NCBI GenBank assembly: GCA_963774415.1
Contig: CAVZEU010000007.1
Span: 1-64,000, forward strand
Length of the DNA stretch: 64,000 nt
Origin: SZUA-36 sp963774415
GTDB lineage: Bacteria; Pseudomonadota; Gammaproteobacteria; Xanthomonadales; SZUA-36
Direction: 5' to 3'
In this document: piece by piece, positions 46,573 through 54,447 of the stretch
Numbering within the stretch: the stretch's first letter is position 1
How the letters are laid out: each line of letters begins with the position of its first letter
Notes under the pieces: model-generated
What the model was told of the DNA's origin: nothing
What the model saw: the letters and a program-made list of their open reading frames with translations, nothing else
Databases searched by the model: none
Program-made: the position numbers and the translations under genes

Positions 46573-47130
46573 GGGTTTAACACGCTGCTTTACGGCGCCG
46601 ATTCAACGGCCTGACCCTCAAGCCGGGCGTCGGTAACCCCATTTTGGATGCTTGCGCAACGACCTTGCTCGACTTGCTGGTCGTGACGTGCACGGATATG
46701 TCGGTGCGGATCAAAAACGGCAGACGCGATTGATCGGTCAGGCAGGTGTTGTTCTTCTCCACGGTCCATCGCGTCAGATCCATGCTGGCAATGAAGCGCA
46801 CGACCTTGCCGCGCAAGCCGTGACCGCTGATTAGCTGGATGAGTCCAGAAAGCATCACAAGCCCGCCCCGCGACATGCCATGGCGAAGCGGCTGTTTACC
46901 TTTGTTGCCGGCCGCGCGCTGGACCGAAGCCAAATTCGCCGCGGGCGGCCTTGGGGCCAGTACAGTCGGCGCGGGAAAACCGAAGGTGCAAATTGCATGT
47001 CCCGTAACATGTAGAAATTATATTGATTATATAAATTTATTTATTAACTTAATTAAGTTCATTTTCTTGTATTAGTAATTAATATGATATATATTTATAT
47101 TATGATTAATAAACATGAAGTGGGGAATAA
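46573..47130. other. Intergenic region ending in an extreme AT-rich tract
   Basis: 46573-47000 is GC-typical and holds a minus-strand frame (46577-46933, 118 codons, containing VRFIASMDLTRWTVEKNN) that I cannot identify and consider doubtful. From about 47015 to 47125 the DNA is almost purely A/T, with a perfect 14-bp palindrome AACTTAATTAAGTT (47046-47059). The tract must hold the promoter of the DUF2089 gene. Confidence 0.5.
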
Positions 47131-47532
47131 ATGAGTTCCTGGAATGAGTTGACGCGGTTGACGAGAGGGAAGCCGTTCGTGGTGGAAAGGATTCGACTGG
47201 ACGGAAGCGGGATCGCCATCGAGGGATCGTTTGAACCGCCGCCTCTGGCGAAGCTGTCATCGGAGGACCAGTTGTTCCTGGCGGCGTTTGTGCGCAGTCA
47301 CGGCTCCATCAAGAAGATGGAGGCCTTGTTCGGCATCAGCTACCCGACGGTAAAAAACCGCTTGAACCGGATCGGGGCGGAGTTCGACTTTATCGAGGTC
47401 GATGTCGGGCCCGAGGACGAATCCGACGGGAAATCGGGTTCGGAAACCGGGCCGGTATTGGATCGGCTGGAGCGGGGAGAGATCACGGCAGAGGAGGCCA
47501 TCAAGCAAATACGAGAAGGAGTAGTGTCATGA
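47131..47532 (+). CDS. DUF2089-family protein with HTH and SHOCT-like end
   Basis: 133 residues. The central part has a helix-turn-helix-like segment (SHGSIKKMEALFGISYPTVK, continuing NRLNRI) typical of DUF2089 proteins, suggesting DNA or RNA binding. After an acidic linker comes a SHOCT-like helix pair, VLDRLERGEITAEEAIKQI. Its stop overlaps the next gene by 4 bases (ATGA), so the two are translationally coupled. Family function is unknown; a role in envelope-stress regulation has been inferred for related SHOCT proteins. Confidence 0.85.
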   Translation: MSSWNELTRLTRGKPFVVERIRLDGSGIAIEGSFEPPPLAKLSSEDQLFLAAFVRSHGSIKKMEALFGISYPTVKNRLNRIGAEFDFIEVDVGPEDESDGKSGSETGPVLDRLERGEITAEEAIKQIREGVVS

Positions 47533-47948
47533 ATACTGAAAGAAAACGCGTTCTGACGATGCTGGGCGAAGGCAAGATAACGGCTGACGAAGCCGAGGAA
47601 CTGCTCGCGGCCATCGACAGGAAGAATGGGAGTTCGGGCGAGGAATGCTGCGCCCCGAATCAAAAGAAGCCGAAGTTCTTTTGCGTGAAAGTGGCAAAGA
47701 AAAGCGGCAACGGGGAGACAGTCAATGTGCGCATTCCGCTGGGGCTGGTACGGGCCGGCATGAAGTTGGGGGCGCTGATGCCGCAAGAGGCGCAAGGGAA
47801 GGTGAATGCCGCGTTAGCCGACAAAGGCTTTTGCGTGGACATCAAAACGCTCAGCGGCGACGAATTCGAACAGATCGTGCAGGCGCTGACAGAGATGTCC
47901 ATCGATGTGGGCGACGACAGGGACCGGGTGCAGATCTGCTGCGAGTAG
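47529..47948 (+). CDS. SHOCT-like/YvlB-type protein coupled to DUF2089
   Basis: 139 residues. The N-terminal helix pair RVLTMLGEGKITADEAEELL is a SHOCT-like module near-identical in design to the C-terminus of the preceding protein. The rest (VKVAKKSGNGETVNVRIPLGL, continuing to a cysteine-rich VQICCE tail) resembles the N-terminal part of YvlB/LiaX-type proteins. Cysteines at residues 40, 41 and at the C-terminus (ICCE) are unusual. No membrane segment. It probably interacts with its partner through the SHOCT helices; that is inference. Confidence 0.8.
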   Translation: MNTERKRVLTMLGEGKITADEAEELLAAIDRKNGSSGEECCAPNQKKPKFFCVKVAKKSGNGETVNVRIPLGLVRAGMKLGALMPQEAQGKVNAALADKGFCVDIKTLSGDEFEQIVQALTEMSIDVGDDRDRVQICCE

Positions 47949-47949
47949 G

Positions 47950-48399
47950 TCATGGCAAACCGCACGGGAAGCGCAAAGACTCACAGTGGACGGAATCGCC
48001 AGCCGCTGCACTGAATAGGTCAAACCGGGGTTCCGTGGCCGAAAAGAACAGGTGCGAGGCGCAACGGCAATCGGTGCAGCCGAACCCACCGACCTGTTCG
48101 AACCCGCCCAGGCGTGCCGCCACCCTCGCCCACCGGTGCTCCAGGCGCTGCGGAGAATGGCGGTACCAGACTGCCGTAACGGCCGCGAACTCCCTGAGAT
48201 AGTCGATGTGCCAGTGCCGGGCCTTGCGCTCGCGGCAGTGCCTGGCAACGCGGGCCTTGACGCCCCCGGGCCCCAGCGCGCTGCCCACGTACAGATAGTA
48301 ACCCCGGCGAACGTCGAGACAGCCCCAGCGCCCAACCTCTACGCCCGAACGGCCCTTGCTGCGCAACACCAGGGCGTAAGTTCCGGGATTCGAGTTCAT
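47950..48399 (-). CDS. GIY-YIG nuclease family (DUF123) protein
   Basis: 149 residues with a divergent GIY-YIG core: GTYAL (6-10), YYLYVGSALGPGGVKARV (34-51) and RHWHIDYLRE (61-70), followed by the DUF123 C-terminal region with GGFGCTDCRCASHLFF. Small DUF123 proteins are putative endonucleases of unknown target. Its stop codon abuts the stop of the convergent SHOCT gene (one base apart). Confidence 0.85.
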   Translation of the reverse strand: MNSNPGTYALVLRSKGRSGVEVGRWGCLDVRRGYYLYVGSALGPGGVKARVARHCRERKARHWHIDYLREFAAVTAVWYRHSPQRLEHRWARVAARLGGFEQVGGFGCTDCRCASHLFFSATEPRFDLFSAAAGDSVHCESLRFPCGLP

Positions 48400-48476
48400 T
48401 TCAACGGCTGGGTTCTAAATGCTGCGCCATGTTATCCGTCCCTTTGGGCTGCCTCGAAAATTGCGTCATTATTCAT

Positions 48477-48740
48477 GCCGCAAGTCAGCGCCAGTTTGAT
48501 CGTGCGTGGCGGCTGGTAGCCGTTCTTGAGATAGCGCACCAGCGTATGCACCAGAGCGCGGCCATGGATTTGTCGTCGACGGCGCCGCGGGCGTAAGAAT
48601 AGCCGCCCTCCTCGATCAACTTGAACGGGTCGCGCGTCCAGTCTTCGCGCAAAAAAGGATCAGGGTAAGGCAGCTAAGCGAAAAGCGTGCGTTCATATCG
48701 GTATCGCCCGTTTGAAAAACCAGGGGAGAGTATACGCGGG
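48477..48740 (-). pseudogene. Degenerate internally deleted copy of the M20 peptidase gene
   Basis: 48477-48650 matches M20 positions 42097-42271 and 48644-48740 matches 42551-42648, both at high identity and in the same orientation. The 286-base piece between is missing. The junction falls in TTCGCGC, which is present at both ends in the parent gene, so a microhomology-mediated deletion fits. The remaining frame reads the M20 start (MNARFSLSCLTL) and soon stops. Confidence 0.85.
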
Positions 48741-48848
48741 GAAAAGGAGCCGGCGGCAATAGAAGTGATGGACATTACCCAGGTAATTGATTTAATTTTT
48801 ATCCACCGGGTGTCGTTGTTCGACAGGTCATATGACGATGCCGCCTTT

Positions 48849-48864
48849 TTACATTGCAATGTAA
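48849..48864. promoter_or_regulatory. Perfect 16-bp palindrome upstream of the phospholipase D gene
   Basis: TTACATTGCAATGTAA is fully self-complementary and sits 144 bases before the ATG at 49008. It is a strong candidate operator for a dimeric regulator; identity unknown. Confidence 0.5.
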
Positions 48865-49007
48865 TTTTTGCCTGGGCCAACGCAGACCTTGCATGCTCGC
48901 ATCTTCGTCATCACCGCCAGGCCCGGCCCGGCCGTGGTTGGCATGATTTCTGCATATAACCCACCTGGAAGTCCCGCTGGCGGACGGTGTTAGAGGAGAA
49001 CCAGTCA

Positions 49008-50426
49008 ATGTCGATGTTCGGTCGGGAATCCCGGCGCGGGGGCCACCAAAGCTTTTGCAATACCAAGGCCATCGCGGCCGCAACGGCCGTGATTCTGGTT
49101 CTTTGCTGCTCTTGCGCAGCCCGGCGCGTCAAGGTATCGCCGGCCAGGGACGTAACACCGGTTATCCGGGGAGAAGAAGGTTTTGTCTACGAGGCGGATG
49201 CCAGAGCGATTATTCGGCAGCTTGCCAGCAAGGCGCCCGATCCGGAGGCGTTCAGCCGACTGCTGTCCACGATCGCCGCGCTAAGTCACTCGCCGATGTT
49301 CAAAGGCAATCGGGCGGAACTGCTCATAGACGGGCCGATTACCTACCAGGCCATGCTCGGCTCCATCGAACGGGCAAAGTGCTTCATCTATCTGGAAACC
49401 TTTACCTTCTCGGATGATAAGGTGGGGCAGCAGTTCGCCGATGCGCTGCTGGAAAAGGTCAACGAAGGGGTTGACATCTATGTGATATACGACAGTCTGG
49501 GCAGCGCCGACAGTAACTCTGATTTCTTCGCCGCGATGAAGGATGCCGGCATTCATCTCCTTGCTTTCCACAAGGTAAACCCCCTGAATGGCGGCAATTT
49601 GTTCCACCTGGACCAGCGGGATCACCGCAAGCTGATGGTTGTGGACGGTAAAGTCGCCATTACGGGCGGAGTAAACATTTCTCATACCTTTTCCAATAGT
49701 TCCCCGCAGGGCCCAATGCGCAAACGCGTCGACGACGGCTGGCGCGACACCGATATTCAAATCTCGGGTCCCGCAGTACAGGGATTCCAGGACGCTTTCC
49801 AGAATCATTGGCGCTCAGAGGGGGGCGCGGATGATGAATTCCCGGGCCAGCAGGTGAAAGCGTCTGCAGCGGGTGATGAACTGGTCGCGATATTGCAGAC
49901 CCGGGGGGATGATGGCCAGGGCTCATCCATTTACACCGCCTACATGGAAGCCATCGAAGCTGCACGTGAAAAGGTTTGGATCACTCAGGCCTATTTTTCC
50001 CCGGATCGTGAATTCCTCGACCAACTGGCCGATGCGGCCGAACGTGGAGTAGACGTCCGCGTGTTGCTTCCCGGCATGACGGACTCGAGTCTCGTGCGAT
50101 ACGCCTCCGAATCGCACTACGGCCGCCTGTTGCGTGCCGGTGTAAAAATCTACAAACGCAAGTCTTCTGTACTGCACGCCAAAACGGCAGTAATCGACGG
50201 GATCTGGTCCACGGTCGGATCCAGCAACCTGGACTACCGGAGCTTTGTGCATAACGATGAAATCAATGCCGTGATTTTCGGGACGGATTTTGCCCGGCAA
50301 ATGGAAGGCCAGTTCAAGGCCGATATCATGGACAGCAAGCCACTGACCCTGGAGCAGTGGAAAAAGCGGCCTCTCAGGAACCGGTTGAAGGAGATCTTCA
50401 GCCGGATCTTTCAGTACTGGATTTGA
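49008..50426 (+). CDS. Phospholipase D family lipoprotein, cardiolipin synthase-like
   Basis: 472 residues with an N-terminal hydrophobic segment ending in a lipobox-like LVLCCSCAA, so likely membrane-attached. Two HKD motifs are complete: H206-R-K208 with D213 (HRKLMVVDGKVAITGGVN) and H390-A-K392 with D397 (HAKTAVIDGIWSTVGSSNLD). Two HKD motifs and the size match cardiolipin synthases (ClsA/B/C), which make cardiolipin from phosphatidylglycerol. The lipobox makes a secreted phospholipase an alternative. AGGAG lies 9 nt before ATG 49008. The gene is bracketed by direct repeats. Confidence 0.88.
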   Translation: MSMFGRESRRGGHQSFCNTKAIAAATAVILVLCCSCAARRVKVSPARDVTPVIRGEEGFVYEADARAIIRQLASKAPDPEAFSRLLSTIAALSHSPMFKGNRAELLIDGPITYQAMLGSIERAKCFIYLETFTFSDDKVGQQFADALLEKVNEGVDIYVIYDSLGSADSNSDFFAAMKDAGIHLLAFHKVNPLNGGNLFHLDQRDHRKLMVVDGKVAITGGVNISHTFSNSSPQGPMRKRVDDGWRDTDIQISGPAVQGFQDAFQNHWRSEGGADDEFPGQQVKASAAGDELVAILQTRGDDGQGSSIYTAYMEAIEAAREKVWITQAYFSPDREFLDQLADAAERGVDVRVLLPGMTDSSLVRYASESHYGRLLRAGVKIYKRKSSVLHAKTAVIDGIWSTVGSSNLDYRSFVHNDEINAVIFGTDFARQMEGQFKADIMDSKPLTLEQWKKRPLRNRLKEIFSRIFQYWI

Positions 50427-50473
50427 GCTCGGCGGCAGCTTTGCCAGGACCAGAAGGCGCAGCGTTTCCACCA

Positions 50474-50600
50474 GGCGATCGCAAGCGCGGGCGTGAACTG
50501 ATGGAGCGCGCAAAAAAGGATCAGGTAAGGCCGCTAAACGCACAGCGGGAGTTCATATCGGTATCGCCCGTTTGGAAAACCAAGGGAGTGTATACGCGGG
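50474..50600. repeat. Chimeric remnant joining TPR-gene and M20-gene fragments
   Basis: 50474-50511 matches TPR gene positions 40493-40530 with one mismatch. From 50508 the sequence matches 42553-42648, the M20 start region. In the parent locus these are 2 kb apart. The join falls in GCGC shared by both. Together with 48644-48740 it forms direct repeats flanking the phospholipase D gene. Confidence 0.8.
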
Positions 50601-50634
50601 GAAAAGGGGCGGAGTAATGGGGTCGCCCACAACT

Positions 50635-51843
50635 TCACTTGCCGAGGAGTTCTCCAACGGCCTTTAACTCATCGACGCGGTCGCACACTACCTTGATCAC
50701 CATCAGAATCGGCACGCCCAGGAACAGGCCCCATATGCCCCAGAGCCAGCCCCAGGCGAGCACGCCGGCGAACACGGCGACCGGGTTCATGAGGCTTGCC
50801 CTGCTCGCCAGCAACGGCTGCAATACGTTGCCATCGATGACGTTGATCAGCAACTTGACACCGCCGATCAGAAACACCATCTCGAACGAACCGAATTGCG
50901 CGAAACCCACAAGCATCGCAGCTCCAGTCGCGATGAGGCCACCGAGGTAGGGTATGAAATTGAAGACGAAGGTCACGACACCCCACACCGCGGCATGTTC
51001 CACACCGATCGCGAGGAACGCCAGCCAGGTGGCAATCCCTACCAGGCCGCTGGTGAACACCTGAACCAGCAGATAGCGCTGGATTTGCTCGTCGATTTCG
51101 TCGAGCGCCTGCAGGGTCAGCTTCTTCTGCGTCAGCGTCGGGCCGGCAAGCCGTACCATCTTGCGCCGAAAATTGTTGCCCGCCGAGAGCAGGAAGAAAG
51201 TGATAAAAAATATCACGGTGGCCTTGCCAGCAAAGGATGCCAGCCCGAGGGTGCCGGGCAAGAGGTAGTCCTTCACGTTGATTCTGGGCTTTTCGATCTG
51301 CACTTTGGCCACACCGCGAGCGGGTTCCAGGACGACGTTGCCTTCCGTAGCGGTTCGCTCGATTTCACTGGCAACCTTTTGCACCTTGTCGATGGCGCCG
51401 GCGGGTCCCTCGGTAGTTTGGTGATCGAGGCTGCGGCGCAGCTTCTGCGCCACTTCCGGCAGGGTTTCAATCAGTGCAACCGTGTCGTCACTGAGCGAGT
51501 AGGCAATCGCGCCAATTCCGCTCACGATGCCAAGCAGCAATATCGCCGCAACCAAAGTGCGCGGGATGTGCAGCCGCACCATTTGATTGACCAGCGGTGT
51601 CAGCGCATAGCTGAACATCACGCCCAACACCAGCGGCACGAACACCGCACTGGCCAGGCGCAGTGCGGCCAGGCTCGACAGCACCGCAATAACCAATAAA
51701 GAGGCGCTTCGCAGGCTGATCGGCGAATGCACAATGATACCGAGCTCGCCAGTAGCGGACGCCGGCTCCGAAGGCACACCTTCCGGATCGACGGCGGTTG
51801 TGCTGTCAGCGGGGGGAGCGGTTGCAGACGTATCGTTAGTCAT
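50635..51843 (-). CDS. AI-2E family transporter (PerM/TqsA-like)
   Basis: 402 residues with an N-terminal polar region, then about eight helices in the AI-2E pattern: ASLLVIAVLSSLAALRLASA, VPLVLGVMFSYALTPLVNQM, and the C-terminal IPYLGGLIATGAAMLVGFA and GWLWGIWGLFLGVPILMVIK. Family members export autoinducer-2 or act as Na+/H+ antiporters; substrate unknown. The ATG at 51843 lacks a strong SD; the frame extends to 51996 through the preceding gene. Last gene of the YqjD/E/K-like cluster. Confidence 0.87.
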   Translation of the reverse strand: MTNDTSATAPPADSTTAVDPEGVPSEPASATGELGIIVHSPISLRSASLLVIAVLSSLAALRLASAVFVPLVLGVMFSYALTPLVNQMVRLHIPRTLVAAILLLGIVSGIGAIAYSLSDDTVALIETLPEVAQKLRRSLDHQTTEGPAGAIDKVQKVASEIERTATEGNVVLEPARGVAKVQIEKPRINVKDYLLPGTLGLASFAGKATVIFFITFFLLSAGNNFRRKMVRLAGPTLTQKKLTLQALDEIDEQIQRYLLVQVFTSGLVGIATWLAFLAIGVEHAAVWGVVTFVFNFIPYLGGLIATGAAMLVGFAQFGSFEMVFLIGGVKLLINVIDGNVLQPLLASRASLMNPVAVFAGVLAWGWLWGIWGLFLGVPILMVIKVVCDRVDELKAVGELLGK

Positions 51844-51865
51844 GTCTAAACTTTTGCGGGTGTAC

Positions 51866-52162
51866 TCAGCCGCTTGTCGTGTCTGGGGACTTGAACGACA
51901 GCAGCAGCCTGAGGCTTTCATTGGCTGCATCGAACACGATTGCCGGTGACCAGCCTTTGTCGCGGCTGCTCTGTTCCAACGCCACTCCGACGCCAACTGC
52001 CGCGATCAGCACGCCGGGTGAAACCATCCTGCCCGTGACTCTTCGCTTGATGCCCGTGGCCAGGGTCCGGATCCTGCGGCGGCGCTGCACCAGCTGTTCC
52101 TCCAGGTGGATGACTTGATGCGCCAACGAGCGAGAGTGCCCCGACATGTCCGCTCCGATCAT
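51866..52162 (-). CDS. YqjK-like small protein
   Basis: 98 residues: a basic N-terminal helix (HLEEQLVQRRRRIRTLATGI) followed by VSPGVLIAAVGVGVALEQS, one probable membrane helix, and a short polar tail. This is the pattern of YqjK-type proteins. The ATG at 52162 overlaps the upstream stop (ATGA); an alternative ATG at 52147 has GGAG 5 nt upstream. The frame further upstream is antisense-like noise over the YqjE-like gene. Confidence 0.7.
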   Translation of the reverse strand: MIGADMSGHSRSLAHQVIHLEEQLVQRRRRIRTLATGIKRRVTGRMVSPGVLIAAVGVGVALEQSSRDKGWSPAIVFDAANESLRLLLSFKSPDTTSG

Positions 52163-52596
52163 GTTTTTTCCCGGAAATGGGTGTCTTTTGCGGTTGGCTT
52201 CAAAGCGCGCAGAGTGGCTGGGAAGCCCATCCGGCGAGATCTGTGCCGAATGAAAACACCCAGCACCACGGCAAGGCCTATGGTCAAGGCGACCACCACC
52301 AGCAGGACAAACGCAGGCTTGAGTCCGATACCGACCAAACCCAAGCCGATGACCCCCATCAATCCCACCCACGCCAAAAGCAGCAATACACCAACGCACA
52401 CTGCGGCTGCAATCATGGACATCAGGCTCTGCGCCGCAAGACGCGCTTCGAGCGCTGTCAGACGTAACTGATCGTGAATCAGGTCCCTTATTTCCCGCTG
52501 GAGGGTATTCAAGTCCTCCAACGGGCTACTTATCCCGACGTCCTGCTCACGGCTTGTGGCCGGCTCGGCATCGAACGCCTGATGTAGCTTTGCCAT
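52159..52596 (-). CDS. YqjE/holin-superfamily-X membrane protein
   Basis: 145 residues: an amphipathic N-terminus (LNTLQREIRDLIHDQLRLTALEARL in two parts), then two adjacent transmembrane helices (MSMIAAAVCVGVLLLLAWVG and PAFVLLVVVALTIGLAVVLG). This is the YqjE / PF07332 layout. Despite the holin name these are chromosomal envelope proteins, not phage lysis genes. Lies between YqjD-like and YqjK-like genes, as in E. coli. Confidence 0.8.
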   Translation of the reverse strand: MAKLHQAFDAEPATSREQDVGISSPLEDLNTLQREIRDLIHDQLRLTALEARLAAQSLMSMIAAAVCVGVLLLLAWVGLMGVIGLGLVGIGLKPAFVLLVVVALTIGLAVVLGVFIRHRSRRMGFPATLRALKPTAKDTHFREKT

Positions 52597-52609
52597 TGAT
52601 CGGCCTGTC

Positions 52610-52960
52610 CTAGCGGGACGATAACAGCCGACTCAAAAAATATCCGGCTGCCACCGCCATGCCTAAAGAAGCCACGGGATGCTCGCGCACGTAACCACCC
52701 GCGTGATCGACCATTCGCTTTCTGCTGGCATTTAATTGATCACCCTTGGCCCCCACTGATCCCGCTGCATGCGTGGCGGCAATTCCGGCGCGGTCAACTG
52801 CCCCGTGCGCACTGGAAACCAGGTGGTCGAGTGCGGGCCGTGCGGCATCGGAGACGGTGTCTATGGTGCCATGCGCTGCAACGGTCGCCGTATCGACGCC
52901 ATGCTCAAGTGTATGTTGAATATTGCCGCCATTGGCCGCCACTGTTCCCTTTTTCTTCAT
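52610..52960 (-). CDS. ElaB/YqjD-family (DUF883) ribosome/membrane-associated protein
   Basis: About 116 residues; helical body and a C-terminal membrane anchor with the family sequence YVREHPVASLGMAVAAGYFL, a glycine-zipper helix. YqjD/ElaB proteins tie ribosomes to the inner membrane in stationary phase. AGGAG precedes ATG 52960; the frame is open to 53098 but the upstream part is not DUF883-like. First gene of the yqjDEK-type cluster, directly downstream of the FNR-type regulator gene. Confidence 0.82.
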   Translation of the reverse strand: MKKKGTVAANGGNIQHTLEHGVDTATVAAHGTIDTVSDAARPALDHLVSSAHGAVDRAGIAATHAAGSVGAKGDQLNASRKRMVDHAGGYVREHPVASLGMAVAAGYFLSRLLSSR

Positions 52961-53121
52961 GATGATTTCTCCTGACCTGTTGATTGCAAAGACTCGGATG
53001 ACCCTTCCGCAGCGACGCCATGCTGACAACGTCGCACGGCCGGAGCGATTGGGATGAGCATATATTGAGCGTGTGTGACGGTCGGTGCGCTGGAGCACAC
53101 GATGAGTGCACTCCGCTTTCG

Positions 53122-53976
53122 TTATGCCACCTGCGTCTTAACGCTGGGCGTCACCACTTCGGAGACCCTGAAGATGGATTTCTTTGTCTTGTTTTCTTCA
53201 TTGGGCCGCACAGGCGCCGGTTGTCTGTCTTGGCAGCGGTGTCCGGCCAGATCCGTCAGCTTTTTGAAGTCGAGAATTGTTACCTGTTGGCGGCCGACCA
53301 GCAGCAACCCGGCTTTCTGAAGACGCGCCAACACCCGGCTTACCGTCTCCGTGGCCAACCGGAGATGGCTGGCCAGGTCCCTGCGCGACATGACCAGTCG
53401 GAATTCACGGCCGGAATAACCGCGACTGGCGAAACCTTTGGCAAGAGACAGCAGGAAAATGGCCATGCGCTGGTCCGCATTGAGATCTGCGGCAATGCTC
53501 TCCAGTTCACCGATGCGCCGGCCCATCAGGCGGAGAATTTCGGATTGTAATTTCGGCATGTGACGCGCCATGCTGCAAATGGATTCGAACGCCAGGATAC
53601 ACACTGCGCTCGTATCGAGCGCCATCACGTTGGCAGTATGCTTTCGGGAATGAATCGCATTGAGGCCCACAATTTCACCTGGAAAATGAAAGGCGAGCAC
53701 TTGTTCGTGCCCTTCGCGATCAATGACGTAACTCTTGAAGCAGCCGGCACGTACAGACGCGACGTCGCGAATCGCGTCGCCTGTTCGAAACAGGTGCTCA
53801 CCAGACCGGAGGGGACTTGGGCGGCGCACAATCTGTTCGAAACAATGGACATCTGCCGCCGACAAAGCCCGCGGCAGGCACAGTGCTTTTAGTGTGCACT
53901 GGCTGCAGGCTACTTTTGTGCGGTTCGGATCGCGGCAAAAATCCCTGACATTGTAGCTTCTGGCCGGCTGTTCCAA
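53122..53976 (-). CDS. fnr: FNR/ANR-type oxygen-sensing regulator
   Basis: 284 residues. The N-terminal cluster cysteines C24-x2-C27-x5-C33 and the distant C126 match the four [4Fe-4S] ligands of FNR; C14 is extra. A cNMP-fold domain and dimer helix follow. The recognition helix LRLATETVSRVLARL carries the E-x2-SR pattern that reads TTGAT-N4-ATCAA. The start is a TTG at 53976: a stop lies in frame just upstream, and any later start would cut into the cysteine cluster. About 35 residues extend past the usual FNR end. A perfect FNR box lies 4 kb away at 58049. Confidence 0.9.
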   Translation of the reverse strand: MEQPARSYNVRDFCRDPNRTKVACSQCTLKALCLPRALSAADVHCFEQIVRRPSPLRSGEHLFRTGDAIRDVASVRAGCFKSYVIDREGHEQVLAFHFPGEIVGLNAIHSRKHTANVMALDTSAVCILAFESICSMARHMPKLQSEILRLMGRRIGELESIAADLNADQRMAIFLLSLAKGFASRGYSGREFRLVMSRRDLASHLRLATETVSRVLARLQKAGLLLVGRQQVTILDFKKLTDLAGHRCQDRQPAPVRPNEENKTKKSIFRVSEVVTPSVKTQVA

Positions 53977-54447
53977 AATTCACTCACCATATAACGCAGT
54001 TTTCAGCACCATTATCGGAAGTGACCAAGGCTACATGCTTGGTACGCCGTCAATCTGTGCGTTAACACACGTACGGCCCTTGCGTCGCCGCAGAGCGGCG
54101 GATTTGCGATTACCAGGTCATCAGCGAGCCAAAACACCGGAGGGGGCGTGAACCAACGTACCGTTCAACATCGAGGCATTGCGCACACGCTGATATGGAG
54201 TCGTGGGGCCCTGGTCGCTTTTTTATGTTCCGCCGAGGCCGCCTGCATTACCAGGCGGGTTGTTTCCGTCAATGGAGGTCTGTTTTAGCCCGCCTTGGTG
54301 CGATATGCGGGAGATTTGGTTCTCCTCCCCGTGTGCCGCTCCGGATGGCGGCAGCGCGGATAGTCGCGGCAGATGCGGCCGCAGCGGCAGACCTTGAGTC
54401 GCGGTGCGCGCTCAGCGGAACTGGTCACCTGCCGTTCCTCTTCGCCA
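53977..54447. other. Intergenic region between fnr and the exporter permease
   Basis: No supported gene in 471 bases. GCCTG/CAGGC around a 6-base loop near 54240-54256 followed by TTGTTT is a weak terminator candidate. The fnr promoter should be at its left end, but no clear hexamers stand out. Confidence 0.4.

Larger units (their letters stand above)
48400..49007. other. Non-coding region with M20 gene remnants
   Basis: Contains a partial TTTACTCTG-type motif (48437-48452), the M20-derived mosaic at 48477-48740, an AT-rich segment, and the palindrome at 48849-48864 upstream of the phospholipase D gene. No intact gene. Confidence 0.6.

Noticed and set aside
46577..46933. A 118-codon minus-strand frame after phosphoketolase
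   Set aside because: It contains a weakly protein-like segment (RFIASMDLTRW) faintly reminiscent of periplasmic domains, but no start context, family match or neighbour support. Possibly a remnant.
52159..52596. Holin-family annotation as a sign of a prophage
   Set aside because: The protein belongs to the YqjE-type chromosomal family and lies between YqjD- and YqjK-like genes; there are no phage structural, integrase or lysis genes nearby.
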